DNA of 64,000 nucleotides from Mycobacterium sp. (GCF_002863225.1 NZ_PKEK01000036.1:1-64000), one strand, 5' to 3'. Positions 45,557 through 55,377 are shown, counted from the stretch's first letter. The notes: generated by a model not told the origin, from the letters alone. Program-made: numbers and translations.

Positions 45557-46108
45557 ATGACCGCAGCCGTTGACACCCACCAGCTCACCGCCGGGACCTG
45601 GGCGATCGACGCAGTCCACTCGTCAGTCAACTTCGCCGTCCGCCACCTGGTAGTCGGCAAGACCTACGGCCGATTCGACCAGTTCAGCGGTGCCATCACG
45701 ATCGGCGAAGACGGCACCCCAGCCGTTCGCGCCGAGGTCGACGTCACCTCGATCGACACCGGCAACGAACAACGCGATGCGCACATCAAGGCGCCCGACT
45801 TCTTCGATGCCACGCAGTTTCCGTCCGCGACGTTCGTATCCACCGCGGTGCGGGCCGACGGGGACAACTACCTGCTCGACGGCGACTTCACGCTCCGAGG
45901 CGTGACCAAGCCGGTCACCCTGTCGCTGGCGTTCAACGGTGTCAGCCCCGGCATGGGGCACGGCGAAGTCGCCGGATTCGACGCCTCGGTGGTGCTGAGC
46001 CGCAAGGACTTCGGCGTCGGTGGCGAGCTCCTGCTGGACGGCGGCGGCGCGATCGTCGGCGACAAGGTCACCATCACGCTCGCGATCGAAGCCCTGAAGC
46101 AGAGCTGA
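45557..46108 (+). CDS. YceI family lipid-binding protein
   Basis: 183 aa, almost all of it the YceI lipocalin-like barrel: TWAIDAVHSSVNFAVRHLVV, VDVTSIDTGNEQRDAHIKAP, DFFDATQFPSATFVST and LTLRGVTKPVTL are the conserved blocks. YceI proteins bind isoprenoids or other lipids, often under base or acid stress. No signal peptide is seen, unlike E. coli YceI. GGGAGAACC upstream of ATG 45557 is a strong ribosome binding site. Confidence 0.9.
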   Translation: MTAAVDTHQLTAGTWAIDAVHSSVNFAVRHLVVGKTYGRFDQFSGAITIGEDGTPAVRAEVDVTSIDTGNEQRDAHIKAPDFFDATQFPSATFVSTAVRADGDNYLLDGDFTLRGVTKPVTLSLAFNGVSPGMGHGEVAGFDASVVLSRKDFGVGGELLLDGGGAIVGDKVTITLAIEALKQS

Positions 46109-46132
46109 TTCGCTCGGAGGCGGGCAATTCGG

Positions 46133-46843
46133 TTACTGGGTAGACGGGGTGACGGGTGGGACTTCGGTGGCGTCCTGCCCGTCACCTCCGCGCCACTTCC
46201 GAAACCCCTGCCGCGCCGCGAAAGCCCCCGCCACCGCGGTCACACACCACACCCCGATCGCCGTGTACGCCAGCGCCGGTGACTTGTTGCCGATCGACGC
46301 GCCCAATGCGGTGTAGACGAACGCCCGCGGTACCGAGCCGATGAACGCGCCAACAGCCATCTGCCACAACGGAACTCCGAACGCACCGAACGCATAGGAG
46401 GCCAGCGCGTCCGACAGGCCGGGGATGAACCGCTGACCGACCACCGCCCACAACCCGCGCCGCTGAATCAGCCCGTCCAGCCGATCCGCCCGCGAAGCGC
46501 CCAGCAGGGCTCGCGCGCTGTCCCGTCCGGCCCGGCGGCCGAGGAAGGCCGCGACGACCGCCGTCCCCACCGTGGCGCCCAGCGTGACGAAAACCCCCAG
46601 CAGTGGACCGAACAGCAGCCCGCTGCTGGCCGCCAGAATCGGGCCCGGCACGAAGATCGCGCCCAGTACCGCCGACAACACCACGTAGGTGAACGGCGCC
46701 AGCGGCCCGGTCGATTTCACCCAGCCTCGGACGTCCTCGATGTTCACCACGTGCTTGACCGCCAGCAGGTAGAACATCACCACCAGGAAGAGCGCGAACA
46801 CCGCGAGCCGGATGATGTGCGGGCGCCGCGAGGTCGAGGTCAT
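46133..46843 (-). CDS. TVP38/TMEM64 (VTT/DedA-like) membrane protein
   Basis: 236 aa with about five membrane segments: FALFLVVMFYLLAVKHVV, an FTYVVLSAVLGAIFVPGPIL pair, VGTAVVAAFLGRRAGR with the VTT-domain FxGRRxG motif, and IGVWCVTAVAGAFAA. The first part GFIPGLSDALASYAFGAF corresponds to the conserved amphipathic re-entrant loop. Family members act as lipid scramblases or undecaprenyl-phosphate carriers. M. tuberculosis has a similar protein (Rv0625c) close to recD. It is transcribed towards the YceI gene. Confidence 0.88.
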   Translation of the reverse strand: MTSTSRRPHIIRLAVFALFLVVMFYLLAVKHVVNIEDVRGWVKSTGPLAPFTYVVLSAVLGAIFVPGPILAASSGLLFGPLLGVFVTLGATVGTAVVAAFLGRRAGRDSARALLGASRADRLDGLIQRRGLWAVVGQRFIPGLSDALASYAFGAFGVPLWQMAVGAFIGSVPRAFVYTALGASIGNKSPALAYTAIGVWCVTAVAGAFAARQGFRKWRGGDGQDATEVPPVTPSTQ

Positions 46844-46889
46844 GGTGACCGTGATTCTTCCGTATGCCCGGCTCCGTTAGGGTCAGGTC

Positions 46890-47831
46890 GTGGCGAGAAC
46901 CGACGACGACAGCTGGGAAATCACCGAGAGCGTGGGCGCGACGGCGCTGGGTGTGGCGGCGGCCCGCGCGGCCGACACCGAGAGCAGCGATCCGCTGATC
47001 AACGACCCGTTCGCGCGGGTCTTCCTCGACCGGGTCGGCTCCGGGGTCTGGGACTGGTACGGCGCTCCCGAACTGCCCGCCGAGCTGGTCGAAGCCGAGC
47101 CGGACATGCCGCAACGGATGCAGGCGCTGGTGAGCTACTTCGCCACCCGGACCAGATTCTTCGACACCGCGTTCATCGACGCGACCGACGCGGGTGTCCG
47201 CCAAGCGGTGATCCTCGCCGCCGGCCTGGACGCCCGGTCGTGGCGGCTGCCATGGCCCGACGGCACCACGGTCTACGAGCTCGACCAGGACCGCGTGCTG
47301 GACTTCAAGCTCGAAACCCTGCACGAGCACGGCGCCGAGCCGAAAGCCAACCGGGTCGCCGTCGCGGTGGATCTGCGCCAGGGCTGGCCAACGGCGTTGC
47401 AGCAGGCCGGTTTTGACCCCTCCGCCCCGAGCGTCTGGTCGATCGAGGGTCTGCTGATGTATCTGCCGGCGGCAGCGCAGGACCTGCTGTTCGAGCGCAT
47501 CCAGGAACTCGCCGCACCCGGCAGCCGCGTCGCCGTCGAAGGGCTCGGACCCGAATTCGCCGTCCCCGAGCTGCGCGACCAGCGACGCGAGCGGATGGAT
47601 CGGGTGCGGGAACTGATGGAGCAATCGGGATCGCAGCTCGAGGTGCCCAAGACCGACGAACTGTGGTACTTCGAAGAACGTGAAGACGTCGCAGAGTGGC
47701 TCACCCGCCACGGCTGGGACGTCACCGCCACCCCATCCGACGAACTGATGGCGAGCTACGGGCGGCCGTCCCCCGAAGGACTGGAAGAGGCCTCGCCCAC
47801 GCACTGGTTCATCTCCGCGCGCAAAACGTGA
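46890..47831 (+). CDS. LCM-type SAM-dependent methyltransferase
   Basis: 313 aa. The N-terminus [21 protein letters not shown] is diagnostic of the large mycobacterial family of putative SAM methyltransferases with a leucine carboxyl methyltransferase (LCM) fold. [16 protein letters not shown] and [14 protein letters not shown] form the SAM site, and [12 protein letters not shown] the next conserved strand. M. tuberculosis has many paralogues of unknown substrate, some tied to polyketide or lipid methylation. It starts 46 bases from the divergent VTT gene. Confidence 0.9.
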   Translation: MARTDDDSWEITESVGATALGVAAARAADTESSDPLINDPFARVFLDRVGSGVWDWYGAPELPAELVEAEPDMPQRMQALVSYFATRTRFFDTAFIDATDAGVRQAVILAAGLDARSWRLPWPDGTTVYELDQDRVLDFKLETLHEHGAEPKANRVAVAVDLRQGWPTALQQAGFDPSAPSVWSIEGLLMYLPAAAQDLLFERIQELAAPGSRVAVEGLGPEFAVPELRDQRRERMDRVRELMEQSGSQLEVPKTDELWYFEEREDVAEWLTRHGWDVTATPSDELMASYGRPSPEGLEEASPTHWFISARKT

Positions 47832-47867
47832 CTTGCGGGCCGCCGCGCCGCACTTAGGCTGGCGGAC

Positions 47868-48827
47868 ATGGACATCGGTGCACTGCCGCCCGGCGTGCCG
47901 CAGAACTGGGCCGACGTGCGCCCGCTGCTGCGGTCGATCCTGCGGCCGGCCACCTACCGCAGTTTCGCCAAACCCGGTGACCCACTGGCGTGGCGGATCC
48001 CGCTGACCGCGTTCCTGCACGAACTCGTCGCGATCGATCTGCCCGAGATGCGTCTGATCGTCACCATGGACATCACCGACCAATGGGGTGTCAGCGGCAC
48101 CGACTTGTTCATTGCCGGCCGGGAGAACATCGCCGGCCTGCACCCACCCGGCAGCTTCGAGCCCGGCACCGAGGGGGTGCTGGTCGACGCCGATCAAAGC
48201 AGCTACATTACCTCGGCCATCCTGACGCCGGGCTGGCTGGCCGCACTGGCCCGGCCTGACGGTCCGCGGCCCGTGGCGTTCGTGCCGACCGAAGACACGT
48301 TGATCCTGGGCAACGACGGAAACGCGCAACTGTTCGACACCGCCGAGCAGATGTACTACCAATCCGATCGCGGCGTCTCGCCCGAGGCGTTCACCGTCGG
48401 GGCCGACCGGAACCTCGCACCGTTTCTCGATTCGGGACCGCACTCATTGCGGCGCAGAGCAATTCAGGCTCGTACGACTGGCGCGGTTCGGCAGTACGGG
48501 GAGCAGGCGCAATTCCTCACAGAGCTCTACGACGAGCAGACGATCGAGGGCTACGTCGCCGCGACGGACGTTGTCGACACCGGGCACGGCATGCGTTCGG
48601 CGGCGGTGTGGGGCGAAGGGGTTCTCCACGAACTGCCCGAAGTCGACTACCTGTTCTTCATCAACGACGACGGACACTTCGCCGTCCCGTTCTCGGTGGT
48701 GGTTGATCTCGTCGGCATCAGGCCGACACCGGGCTACTTCCCGCCGCGCTATCGGGTGACGGATTGGCCGGAGCCGTCGGTGATCTCGGCGTTACGCGCG
48801 CACGCGGTGACCCTGCCGACGGGTTAA
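47868..48827 (+). CDS. Conserved protein of unknown function
   Basis: 319 aa, no signal peptide or membrane segment. It contains alternating strands such as MRLIVTMDITDQWGV, GVLVDADQSSYITSAIL and DYLFFINDDGHFAVPFSVV, suggesting an alpha/beta fold, and an N-terminal W-A-D-V-R helix. I do not recognise the family. It is downstream of the methyltransferase by 36 bases and its stop overlaps the NYN gene convergently by 4 bases. Confidence 0.7.
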   Translation: MDIGALPPGVPQNWADVRPLLRSILRPATYRSFAKPGDPLAWRIPLTAFLHELVAIDLPEMRLIVTMDITDQWGVSGTDLFIAGRENIAGLHPPGSFEPGTEGVLVDADQSSYITSAILTPGWLAALARPDGPRPVAFVPTEDTLILGNDGNAQLFDTAEQMYYQSDRGVSPEAFTVGADRNLAPFLDSGPHSLRRRAIQARTTGAVRQYGEQAQFLTELYDEQTIEGYVAATDVVDTGHGMRSAAVWGEGVLHELPEVDYLFFINDDGHFAVPFSVVVDLVGIRPTPGYFPPRYRVTDWPEPSVISALRAHAVTLPTG

Positions 48828-49657
48828 CGCAGCCGCACCAGCCGCGTCGTCGAACTCTCGTCCAGCTCGACGACATCGGAACGGGACCGCAGAAAGTCGC
48901 TGAAAGACTTGAAGCCGAGCGACTTCTCGCTGAACGACGGGTCCATCCGCTTCATCTGTGCCTTGACCGCGGAGTTGTGCAGCCAGTCGACGTCGTCCTT
49001 CTCGGTGCCGATCCGCAGCGCGCGGACGAGCAGCGCGGTGGCCGCTTGCGGATCGGGTCCGGTCGGCGGTTCGTCGTCGTCGGCCTTGGTGCGGTTGGCC
49101 TTGGGCTCGGCCACCGGAACTCCGGGCAGTGCGTCGTAGATGACGAAGTCGTCGCATGCCGCGGCCAACGCCTTGCTCGACGAACCGGCCACCCCGACGC
49201 CCACCACGTAGCGGCCCAACCGCTTGCAGCGCTGCGCCAGCGCGATGTAGTCGGAGTCGCCCGCGACGATCACCACATGCGTCAGGTCCGGCAGGCGGAA
49301 CATGTCCTCGACCGCGTCGACGGCCAGCCGGATGTCGGCGCCGTTTTTGCCGTACGCCGCGGCAGGAAACAGCTGCACCAAATCGACTGCACGCCCGACC
49401 AATTGCTCGCGGTAGCCGTTGTTGACCTCCGACGACCAGTCGGCGTAGGCGCGGGTCAGCACCAGCGTGCCGAACGACGAGGCGAAGTCGATGATGGCGC
49501 CGACATCGACGGTGGCCCGCTGAAGTCGATCCTCCTTCAGGCCTTTGGCCTTGTCCTTCTGGAACGAGCTGCGTCCGTTGACCTGGTCATACCGCGAAAT
49601 CACGATGTTGTCGAAGTCGAGGTACACCGCAACCCGGTCCGCGTCGGCATCTGTCAT
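48824..49657 (-). CDS. NYN-domain ribonuclease-like protein with C-terminal OST-HTH/LOTUS region
   Basis: 277 aa from ATG 49657. The NYN (PIN-like) domain shows its acidic residues: AVYLDFDNIVIS, KNGADIRLAVDAVEDMF and VVIVAGDSDYIALAQRCK, ending in YVVGVGVAGS. A linker rich in Pro/Asp leads to a C-terminal helical module (SFSEKSLGFKSFSDFLRSR) that resembles the OST-HTH/LOTUS RNA-binding domain. NYN proteins of this build cut RNA, often in maturation or degradation. It is convergent with the preceding gene. Confidence 0.85.
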   Translation of the reverse strand: MTDADADRVAVYLDFDNIVISRYDQVNGRSSFQKDKAKGLKEDRLQRATVDVGAIIDFASSFGTLVLTRAYADWSSEVNNGYREQLVGRAVDLVQLFPAAAYGKNGADIRLAVDAVEDMFRLPDLTHVVIVAGDSDYIALAQRCKRLGRYVVGVGVAGSSSKALAAACDDFVIYDALPGVPVAEPKANRTKADDDEPPTGPDPQAATALLVRALRIGTEKDDVDWLHNSAVKAQMKRMDPSFSEKSLGFKSFSDFLRSRSDVVELDESSTTRLVRLR

Positions 49658-49748
49658 CGGTCCAGTCTCGACCATCGTCGGCCCAGCGAGCCCGATTTGC
49701 GCATAGTTGGTTTCACGAGTGTCGAGGACATGCTGAAGACCGGAATCT

Positions 49749-50339
49749 TCACCCTCGACGAGCTCGACCAGGCCAACCAGCGGCCGGCCGGCTGAATAGC
49801 GCAGCGGCAGTGAGCAACTGCCATACGGTGATGGTGTAGACGCTGCCGCGCTCCCAGACTCCGCGCGGCCCGACGCCGGAGTTCTCCAGCCCGTAGACGA
49901 ATACCGAGAAGCTGAGCAGGCCAACGACGCCGAGGCCGATCGACACCCGGCGGTGCCATCCGCCGATGAGCGACGAACCCGCGATGATTGCCGCGTTTCC
50001 GCCCACGATCGCGAGCACCGCGCCGGCGGCATGGGTGGCCGATCCGCTATGGAATAACGCGATCAAGACATTGCCGGCTGCGTTCGCGCCGACCAGAGCA
50101 ACCAGCGGTCGCGCCCCGCCGGCCAGCACGGCGCCGACCAGAAACAGCGCGCCCTGCACGCAGAACGCCGCATTCATCACCCATGCGTCGGCCGACCATG
50201 CCGGGACCCCGAGATCGCTGATCATGTTGTGGGCATAGCTGTACGAGGGCCGGAATACCGCTGCCGCAACAGCTTCCAGACCCAGATAGACTACAGCGGC
50301 CGACAACCAGGCCAGCGCAGCGCGACTCGAATGTGTCAT
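49749..50339 (-). CDS. DUF998-family membrane protein
   Basis: 196 aa from ATG 50339 (a GTG directly upstream is possible). Six hydrophobic helices with SYAHNMISDLGVPAWS and LFHSGSATHAAGAVLAIVGG, which are DUF998 hallmarks. DUF998 proteins are integral membrane proteins of unknown function. It is convergent with no close partner; the NYN gene lies downstream on the same strand, 91 bases away. Confidence 0.8.
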   Translation of the reverse strand: MTHSSRAALAWLSAAVVYLGLEAVAAAVFRPSYSYAHNMISDLGVPAWSADAWVMNAAFCVQGALFLVGAVLAGGARPLVALVGANAAGNVLIALFHSGSATHAAGAVLAIVGGNAAIIAGSSLIGGWHRRVSIGLGVVGLLSFSVFVYGLENSGVGPRGVWERGSVYTITVWQLLTAAALFSRPAAGWPGRARRG

Positions 50340-50422
50340 CACTGAAGAACGCTAGCGGAATCGGTACTCAGAGACCCGGTCAGCCGTTACCGTGACGAGA
50401 CGCCCAAGAAAAGAGGTGCCTC

Positions 50423-50776
50423 ATGAGTAACTACCAGGTCAAGCTCATCATCCTGTCCACCGACGATCTCGACGATTCGATCAGGTTCTACAGCGACACC
50501 CTCGGCATGGCGCTGAAGTTCCGCGACGGTGCCCACTTCGCCGCGCTCGACGGCGGGCCGGTCACCCTCGGTCTCGCGACCGAAGTCGACCATCCCATCC
50601 CGGGTCAGGTCGTCGTCGGCATCAAGACCGACGACGTCGACGCCGCGGCCAAGGCCATCGAGGCCAACGGCGGCGGAATCGTGCGGGGCCCGTACGACGA
50701 CGCCCATGAGCGACGCGCCGTGGTCTTCGACAACAAGGGCAACGGCATCGTCTTCTACAAACCCTTGGGCCGTTGA
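50423..50776 (+). CDS. VOC-family (glyoxalase/bleomycin-resistance-like) protein
   Basis: 117 aa, one VOC barrel: VKLIILSTDDLDDSIRFYSD, the metal-site Glu region and GNGIVFYKPLG. VOC proteins bind divalent metal and act as lyases, isomerases or drug-binding proteins; this one is too generic to name a substrate. AAAGAGG precedes the ATG. Confidence 0.85.
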   Translation: MSNYQVKLIILSTDDLDDSIRFYSDTLGMALKFRDGAHFAALDGGPVTLGLATEVDHPIPGQVVVGIKTDDVDAAAKAIEANGGGIVRGPYDDAHERRAVVFDNKGNGIVFYKPLGR

Positions 50777-50783
50777 ACTCGCG

Positions 50784-51674
50784 CTAACCGCCGAGATGCG
50801 CGCTGCTGTCGTCTAACTCGTTGCGAGGCAGCGCCATCGGTGTCATCGCGGGCACGTCACCGGCCTCGACCACGATCCGGGTGATCGGCGTCAGCACCTG
50901 AAACACCGTCTCGACCTCGTCGTCGCTCAGCGCGTCGAGCACCGACAGGGAAAGTTCGTCGGTCTGCGTTTCGATGCGATCTTTCAGCTCCTGCCCGGCG
51001 GTGGTCAGGGAGCCGTCGTCGTTCAAAAAACCCCGCGCCGCCAGTTGCTGTTCGCAGGCCTGCCATTCCTCGTCGTCGTAGTCCCGGGTGCGGGCTATGT
51101 ACTCCTTGGGGATCGCGCCCGACGCGGAATGCAGGACATTGCATTCCCGGCCGGTGACACCGGCGGCGCTCAGCACCGCGATGTGGGTGTCACCCCGATG
51201 CTCGCGCAGCAGCGTGGTCGCGTGCCACAGCGCGGCCAATGGCTCGTCGGGCCAGGGCAGTGCGCGGTTCGCGGCGAACAGCGGTCGTCCGCTCAACGGC
51301 GCCTCACGCGCCACCTTCCCGAGCAGTTCCGCTGCGGTGGAGACATTTTCGTTTGATTCGAGGCCGTAGCGGCGCAGCACCCCGACCGCGGTATCCAGCC
51401 GGACGCGCAACGCCTCGTCCGGACCGGCGATGTCCCATGCCGCCGGCAGCGCCTTGGCGACCCGGGAGGGGGCGAAGTTGTAGAAGATCGCCGTCACCAC
51501 TTCGGGCGGCACCGTGCCCAGCGGCGCCGAGCGGGCCGCGAAATAACCCATCCAGTAGCCCTTGTAGCCCAGCCCGTCCAACGCCTCGCGCACCTCCGGC
51601 GCGAAGTAGGTCACGCCGTGGATGGGCTCGAACCGGTCCAGGAAGCGCCGGGCAAGGTGTGGTTCCCTCTGCAT
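50784..51674 (-). CDS. SCO6745/SalK-like protein
   Basis: 296 aa. The N-terminus FEPIHGVTYFAPEVREAL with GYWMGYFAARSAPLG is typical of the SCO6745 family found in actinobacteria. A helix-rich C-terminus follows. The family name comes from Streptomyces; some members lie in lanthipeptide or regulatory clusters, but the biochemical role is unknown. It is convergent with the VOC gene by 7 bases. Confidence 0.75.
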   Translation of the reverse strand: MQREPHLARRFLDRFEPIHGVTYFAPEVREALDGLGYKGYWMGYFAARSAPLGTVPPEVVTAIFYNFAPSRVAKALPAAWDIAGPDEALRVRLDTAVGVLRRYGLESNENVSTAAELLGKVAREAPLSGRPLFAANRALPWPDEPLAALWHATTLLREHRGDTHIAVLSAAGVTGRECNVLHSASGAIPKEYIARTRDYDDEEWQACEQQLAARGFLNDDGSLTTAGQELKDRIETQTDELSLSVLDALSDDEVETVFQVLTPITRIVVEAGDVPAMTPMALPRNELDDSSAHLGG

Positions 51675-51759
51675 GAAAACCGAGCCTAGGGGTTGTCGAG
51701 GACGCCGACAATGCCCGCTCCCCGACGTCGTGCTTCGACCGGGTGACCAGCCTGCGTGT

Positions 51760-53487
51760 TCACCCGCGAGAGGCGTAGGGCCACGGCCGGTTTCGTTCGG
51801 GAATCGACCTGAATCGCGCGTGCTTCAGCTGGGCCCGGAGCTCTTGGCGCAGCTCGTGCAGGTCCGGGTCGGTCCACCGGTTGCGGGCCTCGACCGGATC
51901 TCCGGTGAGGTCGTAGAGTTCCCACTGATCGTCGAGCGGACTCATCCGATACGCCTCACCGCCAAGCCCGTTGGCCGCGAGGTGTCGCACTCCCGGCTCG
52001 GTCCACGTCGCCGGATCGTCGAATGTGCGCACCAGCTTCCACAGCCGACCGTCGACCCGCGTCACGAGACCTTCGAAGTTGGACCCGACGTGTGCGGGCA
52101 CCCGAATGCGAATCGGGGCAGGGGGATTGGCGGTGCGTCGCAGTCGGCGCGCCACCGCGGAGGCCCCGGTGTCACCTTCGAGGATGTTGTCACGGGTCAT
52201 GATGTAGACGGCCCGATCGTCGTCCGCCGGTCCGCCGTCGACCACCGGCATCAGGTTCGCGCCCGGCAGCCGGTGCACCTCGGAGAACGAATCGGCCAGT
52301 TCGTCGGCCGCCAAGTCGATGTCCAGTCCGGCGGCGGCCAGCAGCGTCGGCAGTAGGTCGACATGCGACGTCGGCGCCGTTACCTCTCGCGCCGCGGTGG
52401 CCTGCGAGCCGATCCGTGCGATCACCAACGGCACCCGGGTCGCCTCGTCGTAGAGGTTGAACCACTTCTGGTGCAAACCGCCATGCGCGCCAAGCAGTTC
52501 CCCGTGATCAGACGTCCGGACCAGCACCGCGTTGTCCGAGCCGCCCTCGGTGACAGCGCGACGGACCCGGTCGATCGGCCCGTCGACCTCCGCGTGCAGC
52601 CGGTAGTACAGGTCGCGGTAGCGCTGCGCGTTGGCCTTGTAGGCCCGCTCGATCAATGGCGCCGGACCGTAGCCGGTGGCATAGGCCTCCCGGAACGCAA
52701 TCTGCGCGGCCGGTTTGGTGGACAGGTCCTCCTCGGCGGTGGGTGCAGCCGGCACGGGCGGCGGATCCAGCGGAGAGGCGTTGATCGGGCTGCGCCGCAG
52801 CCAGCCCGGGAACAACACGATGTCGTGCGGGTTGACGAAGCTGGCCACCAGCAGGAACGGGCGGCACGCCGCCTCGTCTCCGGCGCGGCGCCGGGTGTAG
52901 CGGTCGATCAACCACGTCACGACGCGGTCGGCGACCAGTGGGTCACGTCGCACCCCGGCGTTGCCCGGCAGCGCGCCGTGCGGCTCCGGGCCGACCCAAC
53001 CTGAAAACCCGTACGGCCCAAGCGGATCAGCGTCCAGGTATTGCTGCACCGCGTCGTGGTCGACGGTCCCACCGGCGTCGTTGGTCTGCACCACCGCCCC
53101 GTCGGCGCCGTGCAGATCCGCGTGCGAGATGTGCCACTTGCCGTCGTAGTGGGTGTCATACCCCGCGGCGCGGAACCAGTTGCCCATCGTCGGTACTTCA
53201 CCGGGCCGCAGCCAGCGCATCCGCGAATCGTCCGGCATCTTGCCCAGTCCGTCGGTCTGGGTAACGCCGTGCAGATCGGGGTAGTGCCCGGTGAAAATCG
53301 TGGGCCGGCTGGGCGCGCATGCCAGCGAACCGGTGTAGTGCCGGGTGAAGCTGACGCCGTGGTCATCGAACCACTTGCGCCCCAACAGGGTTCGATCCCG
53401 CCAGGCCAGCACCGCGGGCGACTCGTAGGGTGGCACCGCGCGTTCCTCGTCGGTCATCAGGATGATCACATCGGGGCGGCTAGTCAT
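51760..53487 (-). CDS. Type I sulfatase (arylsulfatase family)
   Basis: 575 aa from ATG 53487. The formylglycine motif C-x-P-x-R is visible as CAPSRP, with Cys57 to be oxidised by a formylglycine-generating enzyme. Other conserved residues: DVIILMTDEE (metal Asp), GKWHISH, and RTSDHGELLGAHGG. It probably cleaves sulfate esters or is a related phospho/phosphonohydrolase. No signal peptide, so cytosolic. It overlaps the SRPBCC gene end by 8 bases and forms one unit with it. Confidence 0.88.
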   Translation of the reverse strand: MTSRPDVIILMTDEERAVPPYESPAVLAWRDRTLLGRKWFDDHGVSFTRHYTGSLACAPSRPTIFTGHYPDLHGVTQTDGLGKMPDDSRMRWLRPGEVPTMGNWFRAAGYDTHYDGKWHISHADLHGADGAVVQTNDAGGTVDHDAVQQYLDADPLGPYGFSGWVGPEPHGALPGNAGVRRDPLVADRVVTWLIDRYTRRRAGDEAACRPFLLVASFVNPHDIVLFPGWLRRSPINASPLDPPPVPAAPTAEEDLSTKPAAQIAFREAYATGYGPAPLIERAYKANAQRYRDLYYRLHAEVDGPIDRVRRAVTEGGSDNAVLVRTSDHGELLGAHGGLHQKWFNLYDEATRVPLVIARIGSQATAAREVTAPTSHVDLLPTLLAAAGLDIDLAADELADSFSEVHRLPGANLMPVVDGGPADDDRAVYIMTRDNILEGDTGASAVARRLRRTANPPAPIRIRVPAHVGSNFEGLVTRVDGRLWKLVRTFDDPATWTEPGVRHLAANGLGGEAYRMSPLDDQWELYDLTGDPVEARNRWTDPDLHELRQELRAQLKHARFRSIPERNRPWPYASRG

Positions 53488-53923
53488 GACGTTGCTCCCA
53501 TCGGCGCGCGAGACCGTCGAGCATGATGTCGGACTGCCGGGTTTGAACCAGGCAGACCGCCCGCTCGACAAGCTTGTGTACTGGGCCAGAACCGATTTCG
53601 ACGGTGCTCGTCAGGGTCACCGCCGTGTGGTTTCCGGACGCTCGCACGCTCCAGCGGTTGTTGAACCGGCGGATGTGACGGGGCAGTCCGTCGACGTCAT
53701 AGGCGATTGCCCGCTGCGCATCGAACTCGGTGATCGTCTCCACCAGCGCGTTGCGGCCGATCTGCACCCGCCGCGTGGTGCCGAGCGGCTCACTGCCCTG
53801 GATCAGGATGCACGAGTGGTCGATGTTGTCGGCCCACGAACTGATCGAGCCGAAATCGGCGAGCACGTCCCAGACGGCTCCCGGATCGGCGGCGATGGTC
53901 CTGCTGCGGTGGACGTGGGCCAC
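53480..53923 (-). CDS. SRPBCC-family (START/polyketide cyclase-like) protein
   Basis: 147 aa, a helix-grip fold: VHRSRTIAADPGAVWDVLADFG at the start, RRVQIGRNALVETI and VTLTSTVEIGSGPVHKLVE later. Such proteins bind hydrophobic ligands. Its stop overlaps the sulfatase start, and it follows a membrane protein gene by 9 bases, so all three probably form a minus-strand operon. Confidence 0.82.
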   Translation of the reverse strand: MAHVHRSRTIAADPGAVWDVLADFGSISSWADNIDHSCILIQGSEPLGTTRRVQIGRNALVETITEFDAQRAIAYDVDGLPRHIRRFNNRWSVRASGNHTAVTLTSTVEIGSGPVHKLVERAVCLVQTRQSDIMLDGLARRWEQRHD

Positions 53924-53932
53924 CGCATCAAG

Positions 53933-54496
53933 CTATACGATCAGCACCCCGAGATTGCCGGGTTGGGTCGCTTCTTCATTGCCGAGAACGTCGAGACAAC
54001 CCTGCATGGCCGTGTCGCCTTCGCTGATGTACCCCGCCGCGCGTTGCAGGCCTTCGCCGTCCGCGGCCTTGGTGGCGATGACGCAGTAGGGAAGCCCGGT
54101 CGTATAACTGCTGATCGCTTGCTGCAGAAGACTATTCACCACCGGTTCAGGACTCGGCAGCTTCACCCTCAGATCGGCAACCGCCGTCGTGGCGCTCTGG
54201 CAGGCCGCGCCGGTGCCGGCGATGTCCTGATGAGCCGCGGCAGCGGCGATGGTGTTGCGGGCGGCGACCAGACCATTGATGGACGGCTCGGATTCGTCGA
54301 GCCACATCCGCATCGACGGGGGCGCGCTGCCGGCCTGTTCGATGGCGCCGGTGTCCTGCGAGTCTGATCTCGCAGACGCCCAGTAGTGGTATGCCCCGGC
54401 CAATGGGCCGATGACGATGATGACGACCCAGCTGACCACCGTGAACCGCTGGTCGCGCTGGTATCTGCTGGGAGATAGATGTGATGATCTGGCCAT
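53933..54496 (-). CDS. Single-pass membrane protein of unknown function
   Basis: 187 aa from ATG 54496 (upstream start at 54571 possible). One membrane segment, FTVVSWVVIIVIGPLAGAYHYW, near residue 30, then a helical extracytoplasmic part with cysteines (GAACQSATTAV, GLPYCVIATK, AMQGCLDVLG) that could form disulfides. Conserved in mycobacteria as far as I recall but not characterised. First gene of the unit with the SRPBCC and sulfatase genes. Confidence 0.65.
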   Translation of the reverse strand: MARSSHLSPSRYQRDQRFTVVSWVVIIVIGPLAGAYHYWASARSDSQDTGAIEQAGSAPPSMRMWLDESEPSINGLVAARNTIAAAAAHQDIAGTGAACQSATTAVADLRVKLPSPEPVVNSLLQQAISSYTTGLPYCVIATKAADGEGLQRAAGYISEGDTAMQGCLDVLGNEEATQPGNLGVLIV

Positions 54497-54702
54497 GGCG
54501 GCGGCCTCATTCGCACTCGGAAACCGTAACGCCCTCCATCGGGCGACTGGGTGTTGCATCTTTTCCGGCAACCGGCGGGCTCACATGCCCAACAGGTCAA
54601 ATACCCATAGCCCAGAGCGGGTAATCCTGGTCGGTCGGAGCAGGCCGGCGCATTTCTCCGGAAACGGCAGGCCACGATCGGCAGGGGCGATAACGTCTGC
54701 GT

Positions 54703-55155
54703 ATGACGACTTACCACACCGTGCTGGTCGGCACCGACGGCTCTGACTCGTCACTGCGCGCCGTCGATCGCGCCGGCGCGATCGCTGCCGACTCCGACGC
54801 AAAGCTGATCATCGCCACCGGTTACCTCCCGGAAAAGGACGACACCCGCGCGGCTGACGCCTTGGGCTCGGAGGCTTACAAGGTCACCGGAACTGCACCC
54901 GTGTACGCGACGCTGCACGACGCCCGTGACCGCGCCAAAGCGGCGGGGGCGACCAAGATCGAGGACCGCCCGGTCCAGGGGAGTCCGGTTCGTGCGCTGG
55001 TCGACCTCGCCGAGAAGGAGGGTGCCGATCTGCTGGTGGTCGGCAACGTCGGCCTCGACACCGGGGCGGCGATCATCGGGCGGGTGTTCTCGATACCGGG
55101 TGCGGTGGCCAATCGAGCCAAGATCGACGTCCTGATCGCCCACACCAGCGACTGA
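54703..55155 (+). CDS. Universal stress protein
   Basis: 150 aa, a single Usp domain. TVLVGTDGSDSSLRAVDRA is the nucleotide-binding start, and LLVVGNVGLDTGAAIIGRVF with SIPGAVANRAKIDVLIAH is the closing strand with a variant G-x2-G-x9-G loop. Usp proteins bind ATP and take part in stress and hypoxia responses in mycobacteria. No DosR box is obvious in the 206 bases before it, which hold nothing else I can identify. Confidence 0.9.
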   Translation: MTTYHTVLVGTDGSDSSLRAVDRAGAIAADSDAKLIIATGYLPEKDDTRAADALGSEAYKVTGTAPVYATLHDARDRAKAAGATKIEDRPVQGSPVRALVDLAEKEGADLLVVGNVGLDTGAAIIGRVFSIPGAVANRAKIDVLIAHTSD

Positions 55156-55377
55156 CCCGATTCGGTTGTGCGGCCAGCTGATTCACGGCCGTATTCGCTA
55201 CCGGTGGGCGGGCGAGATCCAACTTCGTGCGAAGTGCCCGCGGCTAGTAGGTTTCGGATCGCCAACAGGCGTGTATCCCACCCGCACAACGTCAAATCAC
55301 GTTGCGTTGGAACAGCAAATTTTGCGTAGCCCGCATCTGCCCGGGCTTAATTCTGCGCATTTTGAGGAAGGTTTTCC

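Noticed and set aside
46182..48443. A 753-residue minus-strand frame
   Set aside because: It runs antisense through the LCM methyltransferase and the following gene, both of which have clear domain evidence; its sequence is a low-complexity high-GC shadow.
49705..49795. A plus-strand reading frame ending in an SHOCT-like helix (FTLDELDQANQ) after the NYN gene
   Set aside because: It overlaps the end of the DUF998 gene, has no proper ribosome binding site for its ATG at 49731, and the longer frame is only the reverse of the NYN gene.
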